Source: Vibrio sp. 14G-20 (GTDB lineage: Bacteria > Pseudomonadota > Gammaproteobacteria > Enterobacterales > Vibrionaceae). From it: 64,000 bases of DNA. The position numbers and the translations under genes were made by a program. The notes beneath the pieces were generated by a model that saw only the letters and a list, made by a program, of their open reading frames with translations, was not told the DNA's origin and ran no database searches. Positions 25,041 to 34,487 of this stretch are shown in pieces (within the stretch, counting starts at the first letter, position 1; each line of letters begins with the position of its first letter). The stretch lies in NCBI RefSeq assembly GCF_026241515.1, contig NZ_JAPHPW010000015.1, forward strand, positions 1-64,000, written 5' to 3'.

Positions 25041-26057
25041 CTACGGGCGAGTAACAAAACCGACTGCTTCGTATGCTTTTTTCAGTGTCACGGCTGCGCG
25101 CTCAGAGGCTTTTTCAGCACCCGCTTTCATTACTGCATCCATATAAGCACGGTCAGCACGGATACGGTGGTATTCAGATTGAATCGGCTCAAGCATCTCA
25201 ACCAATGCTGCGCCTACATCTTTCTTAAATGGACCGTACATTTCAACGCCTTGGTATTGCGCTTCGATCTCTTCGAACGTTTTACCCGTCGCTGCAGAGT
25301 ACAGACCCATTAGGTTAGAGATACCCGCTTTGTTTTCCCAATCGTGAGCAATACGTGGTGGTGTTTCTGCGTCAGTCTGCGCTTTGTTGATCTTCTTGAT
25401 GATCGACTTAGGCTCTTCTAGCAGAGTAATCACGTTCTTACGGTTATCATCAGATTTAGACATCTTCTTAGTCGCATCTTGCAGGCTCATCACACGTGCA
25501 TTCACTGTTGGAATGTAAGGTTCTGGTACTTGGAAGATTGGCGTTTCAGGGCCGTAGATGTTGTTAAAGCGATTTGCGATATCACGCGCTAGCTCTAGAT
25601 GTTGTTTCTGGTCGCTACCTACTGGCACTTGGTGAGCACCGTAAAGCAGGATATCTGCAGCCATCAACACTGGGTAGTCGTATAGGCCTACGTTTACGTC
25701 ATTTGAGTGACGTGCAGACTTATCTTTAAACTGAGTCATACGGCTCAGTTCACCCATTTGTGTGTAACAGTTAAGAAGCCAACCAAGTTGAGCATGCTCT
25801 GGTACGTGTGACTGAACAAATAGCGTGCTCTTCTTTGGATCAACACCGACAGCAAGACAGATTGCTAATGCGTCTAGAGTCGCTTCATGCAGTGCTTTCG
25901 GGTCTTGGCGAACCGTAATTGCGTGAAGGTCTACAACACAGTATTGGCAATCGTAATCATCTTGCATCTGTTGCCATTGACGTAGAGCACCCAAGTAGTT
26001 ACCGATACTTAGTTCACCAGATGGTTGAACACCACTCAATACGATGGGCTTGCTCAT
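25041..26057 (-). CDS. trpS: Tryptophanyl-tRNA synthetase
   Basis: Class I aminoacyl-tRNA synthetase of 338 residues that charges tRNA-Trp. SGVQPSGELSIGNYLGAL holds the HIGH-like segment (SIGN) and KKMSKSDDN the KMSKS loop; DILLYGAHQVPVGSDQKQH is also typical. Last gene of the conserved set aroK-aroB-damX-dam-rpe-gph-trpS, the same order as in E. coli. It follows gph by about 150 bases. Confidence 0.98.
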   Translation of the reverse strand: MSKPIVLSGVQPSGELSIGNYLGALRQWQQMQDDYDCQYCVVDLHAITVRQDPKALHEATLDALAICLAVGVDPKKSTLFVQSHVPEHAQLGWLLNCYTQMGELSRMTQFKDKSARHSNDVNVGLYDYPVLMAADILLYGAHQVPVGSDQKQHLELARDIANRFNNIYGPETPIFQVPEPYIPTVNARVMSLQDATKKMSKSDDNRKNVITLLEEPKSIIKKINKAQTDAETPPRIAHDWENKAGISNLMGLYSAATGKTFEEIEAQYQGVEMYGPFKKDVGAALVEMLEPIQSEYHRIRADRAYMDAVMKAGAEKASERAAVTLKKAYEAVGFVTRP

Positions 26058-26208
26058 GGTTTTAATTCCTTTGCTTATTCGCTAAGTTTATTGAACGCTT
26101 AGCTTCTTAACTTAAATATCGAAAAGCCACACAGCTCTTTCTGCGCGGCTCATCCAGTGTACTCATTGATAAGTATTTTGCTAGTAGGTTAGCTAACTTT
26201 TGTCCACT

Positions 26209-26895
26209 TTATGCTGAAACTAGAACGACATCTAGTAATTGCGCGACGTTATCCGCGACATAGTCAGGGTTTGATGCTGAAATTGGCTCGCCGTGGTTGT
26301 AGCCGTAAGTCAGACCAAACGAGTGGCAACCCGCATTCTTCGCCGCTTTGATGTCGTTGCTTGAATCACCAACCATCAGCATCTCTTCCGCTTTCACATT
26401 GTGCTTTTCTAGCAACCAATTCAACGCTACTGGGTTTGGTTTTTTCTCTGGGAAAGAGTCGCCGCCCAAAACATCAACAAAGTACTTATCAATACCGTGT
26501 TGCGCCAGAACATCTGGTACAAACTTCGATGGCTTGTTAGTCACAAGCGCCATAGTGAAACCCGCTTTATGTAGCTCAGCCAGCGTCTCTTTTACTGATG
26601 GGTAAAGGTGGCTCAGCTTGTGGCCGCCCTGTTCGTAAAAATCATCAAACAGGATGCGTGCTTTCTTCAGCAGCTCAGGCTCTAGGCTTGGGTCTACGGT
26701 TAAGTTGCGGCTGAGTGAACGCCCGATAAGCACGTCAGCACCATTGCCTACATAGTCGCGAACTTGTTCTTCACTCACTGAAGGGAAACCAAGCTCCTGA
26801 CAAGCTTGGTCAGCGGCGACAGCCAAATCAGGCACGCTGTCTAACAAGGTTCCATCCAAATCAAAGGCGATCAGTTTTATTGAGCTTAATGACAT
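26209..26895 (-). CDS. gph: Phosphoglycolate phosphatase
   Basis: HAD-superfamily phosphatase of 228 residues that hydrolyses 2-phosphoglycolate, in bacteria arising from DNA 3'-end repair. FDLDGTLLDSVPDL gives the nucleophile Asp (about residue 11), TNKPSKF motif II, and MVGDSSNDIKAAKNAG motif IV. Lies between rpe and trpS. TAGGAAAG precedes the ATG. Confidence 0.97.
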   Translation of the reverse strand: MSLSSIKLIAFDLDGTLLDSVPDLAVAADQACQELGFPSVSEEQVRDYVGNGADVLIGRSLSRNLTVDPSLEPELLKKARILFDDFYEQGGHKLSHLYPSVKETLAELHKAGFTMALVTNKPSKFVPDVLAQHGIDKYFVDVLGGDSFPEKKPNPVALNWLLEKHNVKAEEMLMVGDSSNDIKAAKNAGCHSFGLTYGYNHGEPISASNPDYVADNVAQLLDVVLVSA

Positions 26896-26916
26896 CTTAC
26901 TTTCCTATTAATTATA

Positions 26917-26946
26917 TACGTCTTATGTGTTGAGCGATAAGACGTA
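26917..26946 (-). promoter_or_regulatory. Inverted repeat and possible promoter in front of gph
   Basis: Perfect 10-bp arms TACGTCTTAT and ATAAGACGTA with a 10-base centre. On the minus strand TATAAT (26911-26916) follows at once, with TTATCG 18 bases upstream as a poor -35. If used, the transcript would begin within the ribosome site, so the promoter reading is weak. Confidence 0.35.
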
Positions 26947-26968
26947 AAAAAGGGGCCATCAGCCCCTT
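26945..26968 (-). terminator. Terminator between rpe and gph
   Basis: AAGGGGC and GCCCCTT with loop CATCA, followed on the minus strand by a T run. It lies inside the series, so gph and trpS are probably expressed partly by readthrough or separately. Confidence 0.85.
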
Positions 26969-27013
26969 AATCTAAATGTTTTGATTTTAGGTCCACAGAC
27001 CTTAGTTCTACTT

Positions 27014-27688
27014 TTATGCGTTAACTTTTGCAAGCTCTGCACGCATCTCATCAATCACTTCTTTGTAATCTGGTTGATTAAAGATAGCGGAACCGGCAAC
27101 GAACATATCTGCGCCCGCTTCTGCAATTTCACGGATGTTATCAACCTTCACACCGCCATCAATCTCAAGGCGGATATCACGGCCAGATTCGTCAATAAGT
27201 TTACGAACAGCGCGCAGCTTATCAAGTGTGTGAGGAATGAAAGATTGACCGCCAAAGCCAGGGTTCACTGACATCAGTAGAATCATGTCGACTTTGTCTA
27301 GGATGTAATCAAGGCAAGAAAGTGGCGTTGCTGGGTTCAATACTACGCCTGCTTTACAGCCGTGTTCTTTGATTAGCTGTAGAGTACGATCGATATGTTC
27401 TGATGCTTCAACGTGGAAGGTAATCATTGATGCGCCCGCTTTCGCAAACTCAGGCACAATGCTGTCGACTGGCTTAACCATTAGGTGAACGTCGATAGGA
27501 GCAGTAATGCCGTAGTCACGCAGCGCTTTACAGATCGGTGCGCCAAAAGTCAGGTTCGGTACGTAGTGGTTGTCCATCACATCGAAGTGCACAACATCAG
27601 CACCGGCTGCGAGTACTTTTTCTACGTCTTCACCAAGACGAGCAAAATCTGCAGACAAAATCGATGGAGCGATTAGAAAATCTTTCAT
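27014..27688 (-). CDS. rpe: Ribulose-phosphate 3-epimerase
   Basis: TIM-barrel enzyme of 224 residues that interconverts ribulose 5-phosphate and xylulose 5-phosphate in the pentose phosphate pathway. Motifs: IAPSILSADFARLGE, HFDVMDNHYVPNLTFG with metal ligands, MSVNPGFGGQ and the phosphate-binding EIDGGV and GSAIF. I chose the ATG at 27688 because AAGAGG stands just upstream and the protein then starts like E. coli Rpe; the upstream frame has no family match. Confidence 0.97.
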   Translation of the reverse strand: MKDFLIAPSILSADFARLGEDVEKVLAAGADVVHFDVMDNHYVPNLTFGAPICKALRDYGITAPIDVHLMVKPVDSIVPEFAKAGASMITFHVEASEHIDRTLQLIKEHGCKAGVVLNPATPLSCLDYILDKVDMILLMSVNPGFGGQSFIPHTLDKLRAVRKLIDESGRDIRLEIDGGVKVDNIREIAEAGADMFVAGSAIFNQPDYKEVIDEMRAELAKVNA

Positions 27689-27888
27689 ACCAAACCTCTT
27701 AAGAGTGAGTAAATTGAGAATATCACCGCCTTGTGACATCTCATATACAAATACAAGACTCAATTCCAAGGCTATTTGGTGTGCAATTCTACCTAAGCAC
27801 CTAAGCAGATCCTAGCAGTTCGAAAGATTAGTTTATGAAAGTACCCGTTGGTCACTCAATTTAATGAGTTCGAGGATTATGTTGGCCG

Positions 27889-28737
27889 CTATAATTCTTC
27901 TGAAGCGTGCTGCTGGTTTTTCTCTTTATGGAAAAGCGCCAATAGCTCATCAACTTTATTACGGCCAGCGCCGTTACGGCTGATGGTGCGCTTAACCTTG
28001 ACCACGTTTAGTTCTGCACCATGGTATAAACGGCGCGTTAAGGTGGTGTCATGGTTTGAAATCAAGACAGGGATGCCTCGTTCCATTGCCGCTCTTTCTG
28101 CAACATCAGCCAAGGCCGCTTGGTCATCTAAGCTGAAGCCATTACCCGCATAAGAGGTAAAGTTAGCCGTGTTCGACAGTGGTGCGTATGGAGGATCGCA
28201 GTAAACCACACAGCCTTTGCGCGCGCGGCTAAAGGTTTCATGGTACCCCTCACAGACAAAGGTGGCTTTTTTCGCTTTCTCGGCAAAAAACTCCAGCTCA
28301 GCTTCTGGGAAATAAGGTTTTTTATAAGAACCAAATGGAACGTTAAAACCGCCCTTCTTGTTGTAACGACATAGGCCATTGAAGCCAAATCGGTTCATAT
28401 ACAAGAAAGCCAACGAACGATACATGACGTTATCTGTACCATTGAACTCAGCGCGAATATCTAAGAAAGCTTCTTTGCGATTGTTCTCGGGACAGAACCA
28501 GCGCTTCGCTTCCGTGATATAAGTTTCAGGATCGGTTTTAAGTAGGTTGTACAGGTTGATAAGATCGGGATTGATATCTGCAAGCAGGTACTGTTCAAAG
28601 TCAGTATTCAAAAATACTGAGCCGGCACCGACAAACGGTTCTACCAATTTACGAGCAGGTGGCAGGTGACGTTGGATGTCTTCAACTAGGCCATATTTAC
28701 CACCAGCCCATTTTAGAAAGGCACGCTGCTTTTTCAT
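27889..28737 (-). CDS. dam: DNA adenine methylase Dam
   Basis: Methylates adenine N6 in GATC, serving mismatch repair and replication timing; it is essential in some vibrios. 282 residues, close to E. coli (278). FLKWAGGKYGLVEDI binds AdoMet with FVGAGSVFLN; the catalytic motif DPPY is at 181-184. Sits between damX and rpe. Confidence 0.98.
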   Translation of the reverse strand: MKKQRAFLKWAGGKYGLVEDIQRHLPPARKLVEPFVGAGSVFLNTDFEQYLLADINPDLINLYNLLKTDPETYITEAKRWFCPENNRKEAFLDIRAEFNGTDNVMYRSLAFLYMNRFGFNGLCRYNKKGGFNVPFGSYKKPYFPEAELEFFAEKAKKATFVCEGYHETFSRARKGCVVYCDPPYAPLSNTANFTSYAGNGFSLDDQAALADVAERAAMERGIPVLISNHDTTLTRRLYHGAELNVVKVKRTISRNGAGRNKVDELLALFHKEKNQQHASEEL

Positions 28738-28806
28738 TTACTGCTCTATCTATCAACTCAAAAATAAGGCTGCGGAATGTAACATATTTTGAGGCTAAGC
28801 TCAGGG

Positions 28807-30324
28807 TTATTTCGCACGTTCTATCTCTCGATGTACTTGATTCATCGATTTTGCCCAAGGTTCCAACTGTTGAAGTGGTTTTGATAACGCACTTACCGCG
28901 TCTCTCGCCACTTGAATCGTAGGGTAATCTTGATAAGTGATAATAAACCACTTGGTGTCGTTGCGAAGTGTTGGGTAAATACGAACCTTGTTCTCAAGGT
29001 CATACTCTTCAATGAAAGATTGGACGTCTTCCAGTGAGGTCATCGCACTCAACTGCAAAGTATACGCGCGTGGAGAGATAGCTTGTAACTCTTCACGAGC
29101 AAATGAGAAGGTAATCTTTTTGGTCGGTGGCGTTGAATCAGTTAGATCTGATTCTTCATCGACTGTTGGTTGTGGCTCGGCTTGTGCAGAATCAGGTTGC
29201 GCGCTAACCGCTGCCCCTGTGTTTTCCTCAACAGCCGAGTCAATCGCGCTGGTATCGGCACTTTCAGGTTTATCATCAAGCAGAGCATCAACCACGTCAG
29301 AGGTGATCACAACACGCTGCTGATCTTGTTCGACTTCTCCAACACTCGCAGTATCTTCAACGACAGTCGGTGGCAGAGACGAACTGTCATCATCCGCACC
29401 TTGGTAACTCATGTCGGTTGCAGCTTCAGAATCAACAGATCCATCAACGCCAGCTTTTTCAGTGCCACTTTCCACTTCAAAGGTTGGAATAGCCGTCTGT
29501 TCAATCGGTGCGATAAGCGACTGCGCTTTATCGTCTGGTGTTGGTTGACTGAACATCCACCAATAACCACCACCAATTAACAACAGCAACAAGGCCACCA
29601 CAATCGCGATATTGATGGGTGAACCAATAATTGAGCGAATAATAATCCTTTTTTCCACTTTCAATTCTCCTAAAGCCATTAACTCACCAGGCAGAGGTTG
29701 CGCTTTATTAAACGCACGTCGCACGCGAGTTTCAGACTCATCATCAACATATCGAATCACCAGTGATTCGAAGAAATGTTCAGCTTCTGGTTGCGAAAGG
29801 TCATCGATCTCGAGATCGATAGGCTTGTGTTGTTGGCCGTAACTAAGACGTGTTAATAGCGTGTCTAAGTGACCAGGTTCCGAGAAGAGAACGATATTGA
29901 TCGTCCATTGAGGGTTTGATTGAGCTTCCAGTACCAACATCCATAATTCGGATACCAATAGCTCAGAAAGTCGTTGGGCATCATCAATGACGATAACCAC
30001 ATTACACGGTTCTCCATCCAGTAACCTTGTCAGGCTATCAGATAAAGAATCATGTTGATTAAACAGGGGATCTGAAACAATTTGGCTAAGAATAAGCGCG
30101 CGGCGTTGTTGATCGTCTTGGCTTGGATGACAAAGCAGTAAACACTGATTTTTTTCTGTCGACCATGCTTCAAGATAACGCTGAGCCAACCAAGATCGGC
30201 CAGAGCCAGCTTTGCCAGCCACCGTCACAAGGTTTGAACCAAAGTCAGTCAAAAGCTGTAAGCGCTCTAGCAGCTCAACTTGAGATTCTAACTCTAATAC
30301 TCTTAATTCATGAGCCAAACTCAT
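28807..30324 (-). CDS. damX: Cell division protein DamX (AAA and SPOR domains)
   Basis: Inner-membrane septal protein of 505 residues. The N terminus is an ATPase-like domain with P-loop GKAGSGRSW (37-45) and VIVIDDAQRL (near 111-120). A single membrane helix (about 235-258, ALLLLLIGGGYWWMF) is followed by a low-complexity acidic periplasmic linker and a C-terminal SPOR domain (about 425-500, YTLQLSAMTSLEDVQSFI) that binds denuded septal peptidoglycan. E. coli DamX has the same layout. Confidence 0.95.
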   Translation of the reverse strand: MSLAHELRVLELESQVELLERLQLLTDFGSNLVTVAGKAGSGRSWLAQRYLEAWSTEKNQCLLLCHPSQDDQQRRALILSQIVSDPLFNQHDSLSDSLTRLLDGEPCNVVIVIDDAQRLSELLVSELWMLVLEAQSNPQWTINIVLFSEPGHLDTLLTRLSYGQQHKPIDLEIDDLSQPEAEHFFESLVIRYVDDESETRVRRAFNKAQPLPGELMALGELKVEKRIIIRSIIGSPINIAIVVALLLLLIGGGYWWMFSQPTPDDKAQSLIAPIEQTAIPTFEVESGTEKAGVDGSVDSEAATDMSYQGADDDSSSLPPTVVEDTASVGEVEQDQQRVVITSDVVDALLDDKPESADTSAIDSAVEENTGAAVSAQPDSAQAEPQPTVDEESDLTDSTPPTKKITFSFAREELQAISPRAYTLQLSAMTSLEDVQSFIEEYDLENKVRIYPTLRNDTKWFIITYQDYPTIQVARDAVSALSKPLQQLEPWAKSMNQVHREIERAK

Positions 30325-30365
30325 TGGGGATCCCTACTGATAAGATCGATCAGTAAAACGCTTCA

Positions 30366-30390
30366 GTTGCCTAGAGTTTAGCTAGGCAAC
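30366..30390 (-). other. Intercistronic hairpin between aroB and damX
   Basis: GTTGCCTAG and CTAGGCAAC form a perfect 9-bp stem with a 7-base loop, right after the aroB stop. It is followed on the minus strand by TGAAGCGTTTT, so it is a weak terminator or an mRNA processing site. Confidence 0.5.
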
Positions 30391-30403
30391 CTCACAACCA
30401 AAT

Positions 30404-31492
30404 TTAAAGAGTACGGCAGAAATCGATCGCTTGTTTAATGATGTCTTGAGGCACATCAGCAACCACTTCAGCAGTACCAATACTTGTTGGCAATACCAAA
30501 CGCAACTGACCAGACAGCACTTTTTTATCGCGCATCATGTGCTTCATAAAGTCTTCAAAAGACATGCTTTCTGGCGTATGGATTGGTAATTTCGCATTCT
30601 TGAGTATAGAAATAATTCGCTCAAGTTGCTGCTGAGAGATCAGTCCCTGTAATTGAGCTGTTTTCGCTGCCATTACAGTGCCTGACGACACAGCTTCACC
30701 ATGTAGCCAATTACCATAGCCTAGTTCTGCTTCAATCGCATGACCAAATGTATGACCTAGGTTCAATAACGCTCTGATTCCTGACTCTTTTTCATCGATA
30801 GCAACCACTTCAGCCTTAATTGCACAACAACGAGCAATTGCGGTAATCAGTGCCTCTTCATCAAGTTGATAAAGTTTATCTAGATTCTGTTCCAACCAAT
30901 CAAAGAAGGCTTCATCGTAAATGATGCCGTATTTGATCACCTCAGCAATGCCTGCTGCAAACTCACGCTCTGGAAGCGTCGATAAACAGTTGGTATCGAT
31001 GATCACAGATTTCGGTTGGTAAAAAGCGCCGATCATATTCTTACCAAGAGGATGGTTTACTGCAGTTTTACCACCAACAGAAGAGTCCACTTGAGAAAGA
31101 AGGGTCGTCGGGATTTGAATGAAATCAATACCGCGCTGGTAACAAGAAGCAGCAAAACCGACCAAATCACCGATAACACCACCACCCAAAGCAATTACCA
31201 CCACATCGCGGCTGTAATTTCCTTCAAGCATGTAGCTCATCACTGAGTTGAACGTTTCAAGTGTTTTGTATTGCTCACCGTCTGGCAACTCTAAAAGAGA
31301 AGTTTGACAGCCTACTTGATCCAATAGCGATAAAATTTTATCAGCATAAAGAGGCGCTACTGTCACATTACTGATAACAACAACTTTCTGTTTACCTGAC
31401 AAAAAAGAAAGGTACGCCGGGTCTTCAAATAACCCGGCGCCAATAGAGATAGGGTAGCTACGCTCAGCTAGATTGACCGTAATCCGTTCCAT
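30404..31492 (-). CDS. aroB: 3-dehydroquinate synthase
   Basis: Second enzyme of the shikimate pathway, 362 residues, NAD- and zinc-dependent. GGGVIGDLVGFAASCYQRGI, IPTTLLSQVDSSVGGKTAVN and the metal-binding GHTFGHAIE are family hallmarks. The start is 24 bases after the aroK stop, so the two are co-transcribed. Confidence 0.98.
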   Translation of the reverse strand: MERITVNLAERSYPISIGAGLFEDPAYLSFLSGKQKVVVISNVTVAPLYADKILSLLDQVGCQTSLLELPDGEQYKTLETFNSVMSYMLEGNYSRDVVVIALGGGVIGDLVGFAASCYQRGIDFIQIPTTLLSQVDSSVGGKTAVNHPLGKNMIGAFYQPKSVIIDTNCLSTLPEREFAAGIAEVIKYGIIYDEAFFDWLEQNLDKLYQLDEEALITAIARCCAIKAEVVAIDEKESGIRALLNLGHTFGHAIEAELGYGNWLHGEAVSSGTVMAAKTAQLQGLISQQQLERIISILKNAKLPIHTPESMSFEDFMKHMMRDKKVLSGQLRLVLPTSIGTAEVVADVPQDIIKQAIDFCRTL

Positions 31493-31516
31493 GGGTTTGC
31501 TCTCCGAAAAATGAAC

Positions 31517-32035
31517 TTAACGTTCTTCTAGCATTTTTACGATCTGGTTGGCTACCACTTTTGCACTTTGGTCGTCAGTACGAACTGTGTAGTCCGCCAC
31601 TTCTTCGTATAGTGCGTTGCGAGATACAGCTAGATCTTCTAGCACATCACGCGGGTTGTCTGTTTGAAGTAGAGGGCGTTTCTTGTCGCGGTTAGTGCGA
31701 GCAAGTTGCTTTTCAATTGTTGTCTCTAGGTATACAACAATGCCTCGTGCAGATAGACGGTTACGGTTTTCTTTGCTCAGCACTGAACCACCGCCTGTCG
31801 CAAGAACAATACCTTGTTCTTCTGTCAGGTCGTTGATTACAGATTCTTCGCGCTTACGGAAACCATCTTCGCCCTCAACATCAAAAACCCATGCGATGTC
31901 TGCGCCAGTGCGCTCTTCGATCACAGTGTCAGAGTCTAGAAACTCCATATGAAGTTGGGAAGCTAGGTGTCTACCAATTGTACTTTTGCCGGCGCCCATT
32001 GGGCCAACAAGAAAAATATTGCGTTTCTCAGCCAT
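31517..32035 (-). CDS. aroK: Shikimate kinase I
   Basis: Cytoplasmic kinase of 172 residues phosphorylating shikimate. Walker A GPMGAGKST lies at residues 11-19; FLDSDTVIEERTG and GFRKREE bind shikimate; LATGGGSVL is also conserved. First gene of the aroK-aroB-damX-dam series. Confidence 0.98.
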   Translation of the reverse strand: MAEKRNIFLVGPMGAGKSTIGRHLASQLHMEFLDSDTVIEERTGADIAWVFDVEGEDGFRKREESVINDLTEEQGIVLATGGGSVLSKENRNRLSARGIVVYLETTIEKQLARTNRDKKRPLLQTDNPRDVLEDLAVSRNALYEEVADYTVRTDDQSAKVVANQIVKMLEER

Positions 32036-32087
32036 GTTTTTAGCAGTAATTTACAACGTTAATTCAATGACATCGCCACAAGGTAGG

Positions 32088-32103
32088 TCAGTACAAGTAC
32101 TGA
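32088..32103. promoter_or_regulatory. Palindrome upstream of aroK
   Basis: TCAGTACAAGTACTGA: 7-bp arms with a 2-base centre, 53 bases ahead of the aroK start. Candidate operator; no known motif matched. Confidence 0.4.
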
Positions 32104-32116
32104 AATTAAAAGGCCC

Positions 32117-32179
32117 GTGGCACCGATTCCTCACAGATAATTCGTGATAAGACCCGAAATTATCAAGGTTAGGTGCCAC
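32117..32179. other. Nested inverted repeats between pilQ and aroK
   Basis: Outer arms GTGGCACC (32117-32124) and GGTGCCAC (32172-32179) enclose inner arms GATAATT (32136-32142) and AATTATC (32158-32164). Transcribed from pilQ it would fold as a long hairpin. No T run, so not a classic terminator. Confidence 0.55.
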
Positions 32180-32211
32180 TAATGCAACTTTATTTTTAAT
32201 CTAATTGTTCA

Positions 32212-33930
32212 TTACTGAATCACAACTTTGGGTGTGACAAAAATAAGTAGTTCACTTTTACCCACATTTTCATAGCTGCGACGGAACAATGCACCCAAAA
32301 CTGGCAAGTCTCCCAACAGAGGAACTTTATCCACCGTACTGCTCACGCTGTGCTGGAATATCCCACCAAGCACGACAGTTTCACCATTATTAACAAGTAC
32401 TTGCGTTCCTATTCTTTGCGTGTCAATTGCAACCGCCTCACCAGTTCCGGTTTTTACCACTTGCCCTGGCCTATCTTGAGTCACGCTCAAATCCAATACC
32501 AAACGATTGTCGGGTGTGATCTGCGGTGTCACCTTAAGACTCAACACGGCTTTCTTAAACGCAACCGATGTAGCGCCACTTGAAGATGACTCTAAGTAAG
32601 GAATTTCAGTACCTTGCTCAATATAAGCGGGCTTTTTATTGGTGGTGATTAAGCGTGGGCTCGAAATGATTTCAGCTTTCGACTCTTGTTGCAGCGCCGA
32701 CAGTTCCAGATCGAGCAAGGTATCTGAGCCCAGTTTGGCCACCTGAAACGCAATACTCGAGGCGTTAGGCGATGTTGCCCCTAAATTGACGTTGAGATAA
32801 TCATCAATCACGCTGCTGCCGCTATCGTCGTCATACGGCGTAATCGCTGATGGGTGGTTGCCTTCAATTGAACCGCCAACGGTGAAGCTTCCGTTGGTTG
32901 AGGAAACGCCCCAGCGAACGCCAAGCTCATCAAGATTACCCTCAGTGACGGTTACAATACGCGCCTCTATCTGTACTTGCTTAACAGGAATATCTAGCGA
33001 TTCAATGATGCCTCGTATCACCGCAATGTTTTCTTCCAATTCACGAATGAGCAGTGAGTTGGTTCTCTCATCAATGGTAATCGAACCGCGGTCAGACAGC
33101 ATACTCACCGCCCCTTCCCCGCCAATCATGTCAGCAATGTCGGTGGCTTTTGCAAAGTTAATCTTGATGATTTCCGACTTAAGCTCCCCTAACTCCTCTT
33201 CTAAACGCGATTTCTCGAGCGCTTGCTGCTCTCGAAGATCGAGTTCCGCTTTCGGCGCAACCAAGATGACATTGCCATCAACACGCTTATCCAAACCTTT
33301 AACTTGCAAGATAATGTCGAGAACTTGCTGCCAAGGTACGCCATCTAAGCGTAACGTCAGGTTTCCGGCTACCGAATCAGACACGACGAGATTGAAGTCG
33401 TTGTAGTCGGCAATTAACTGCAGGACATTTCGTACTGGGATGTCTTGGAAGTTAATCGATATCAGCTTACCCTCTTTCTCTAGAACGCTTTTTTCTTTGG
33501 TCGCTTCATCGATAACTGGTTTGCTGATCACCACCTCAATAAAGCGCCCCTTTAGGTTGTATTCATACTGATAGTCATTGCTAATCGTCGCGAGAAGCCG
33601 AGTGCTGGGTGTCTCTTTATAGACTTCAATCCCTTCAACCAAGGTAGCGAAATCCTTCACACCCAGTAGGTAGAGCTTGTCATCATCAACCTCAGTATTG
33701 ATTAACTCGATACTTAACCCTTCCTGAGCACGCTGCACATCGACCACCGCAGTGGTGGTGGCTAGCTCAATAATAATGACGGCGTCTTTATCCTTATTAA
33801 CCCTAAAATCAATATTCTCTAATTTATTTGGTAGGCTCTCTGCATAACTGAATACGCTAAAAACCAACATCACAGACACAGCAAAACCTTGTAGAGCCTT
33901 GCTCACTAATCTACTTATTCCTTTAATCAT
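32212..33930 (-). CDS. pilQ: Type IV pilus secretin PilQ
   Basis: Outer-membrane ring for the type IVa pilus, also the DNA-uptake gate in vibrios. 572 residues: signal peptide about 1-30 (VFSYA/ESLP), one AMIN peptidoglycan-binding domain about 35-130, secretin N domains (ISINFQDIPVRNVLQLIADY), and the secretin core from about 330 with LVNNGETVVLGGIF and VPLLGDLPVLGALFR near the end. Terminal VTPKVV. Last of pilMNOPQ. Confidence 0.96.
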   Translation of the reverse strand: MIKGISRLVSKALQGFAVSVMLVFSVFSYAESLPNKLENIDFRVNKDKDAVIIIELATTTAVVDVQRAQEGLSIELINTEVDDDKLYLLGVKDFATLVEGIEVYKETPSTRLLATISNDYQYEYNLKGRFIEVVISKPVIDEATKEKSVLEKEGKLISINFQDIPVRNVLQLIADYNDFNLVVSDSVAGNLTLRLDGVPWQQVLDIILQVKGLDKRVDGNVILVAPKAELDLREQQALEKSRLEEELGELKSEIIKINFAKATDIADMIGGEGAVSMLSDRGSITIDERTNSLLIRELEENIAVIRGIIESLDIPVKQVQIEARIVTVTEGNLDELGVRWGVSSTNGSFTVGGSIEGNHPSAITPYDDDSGSSVIDDYLNVNLGATSPNASSIAFQVAKLGSDTLLDLELSALQQESKAEIISSPRLITTNKKPAYIEQGTEIPYLESSSSGATSVAFKKAVLSLKVTPQITPDNRLVLDLSVTQDRPGQVVKTGTGEAVAIDTQRIGTQVLVNNGETVVLGGIFQHSVSSTVDKVPLLGDLPVLGALFRRSYENVGKSELLIFVTPKVVIQ

Positions 33931-33965
33931 ATTTGCATCTCATATCCACATCATGTGACATTGGT

Positions 33966-34487
33966 TTACTTCAGAGCCAGCCTAACGTTGCGCTTGTGCC
34001 AACAACCTAAGCCATCTGGAAGAGTTTCATTAATCTGAACGTACTGGCTCGTCACCTTAGTAACTCGGCCATTGTTTAGGCCGATAAACTGGCCTTTCTT
34101 GACGTTTACCACGTTGCCTTTCGGTGTTTGCACTAACCCAAACACACTTGACCCACTGCCCATCACGCCTCTTAAACGCAGCTTACTCAGCGGGTACTTC
34201 TCTAACTTTCCGTTACGAGAGCGAGCGTTGGGTTGCCAGCAGTCTTTCTTAACCAAGGGCTGATTTTGCACAATGGCTTCTTTAGGAAGTTCAAAGGGAG
34301 GGCGAAAAGCTCGGCGCTGATAAGTCGCCGCCGTGAATTCAGTTGCTGGGACAAGCTGCTCAACGTCTTTTCTCGCCTTGGCTTCAACCTGCGTCACAAA
34401 GTCTTGTAGTGAGTCTTGATTAGCTTTGCAGCCAGATAGCGCAAGCAGCAACACGAGTGAGTAAAACGCGCTATTGGGTTTCATCAT
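33966..34487 (-). CDS. pilP: Type IV pilus assembly lipoprotein PilP
   Basis: 173-residue inner-membrane lipoprotein: lipobox LALSGC with Cys at 20. The C-terminal beta domain (LRLRGVMGSG, KKGQFIG) links the PilNO complex to the PilQ secretin. The start overlaps the end of pilO by 17 bases. GGAGGTCA precedes tandem ATGs. Confidence 0.94.
   Translation of the reverse strand: MMKPNSAFYSLVLLLALSGCKANQDSLQDFVTQVEAKARKDVEQLVPATEFTAATYQRRAFRPPFELPKEAIVQNQPLVKKDCWQPNARSRNGKLEKYPLSKLRLRGVMGSGSSVFGLVQTPKGNVVNVKKGQFIGLNNGRVTKVTSQYVQINETLPDGLGCWHKRNVRLALK

Noticed and set aside
32858..33406. 182-codon plus-strand frame inside pilQ
   Set aside because: Antisense to an intact secretin; Ser/Ile-rich shadow.
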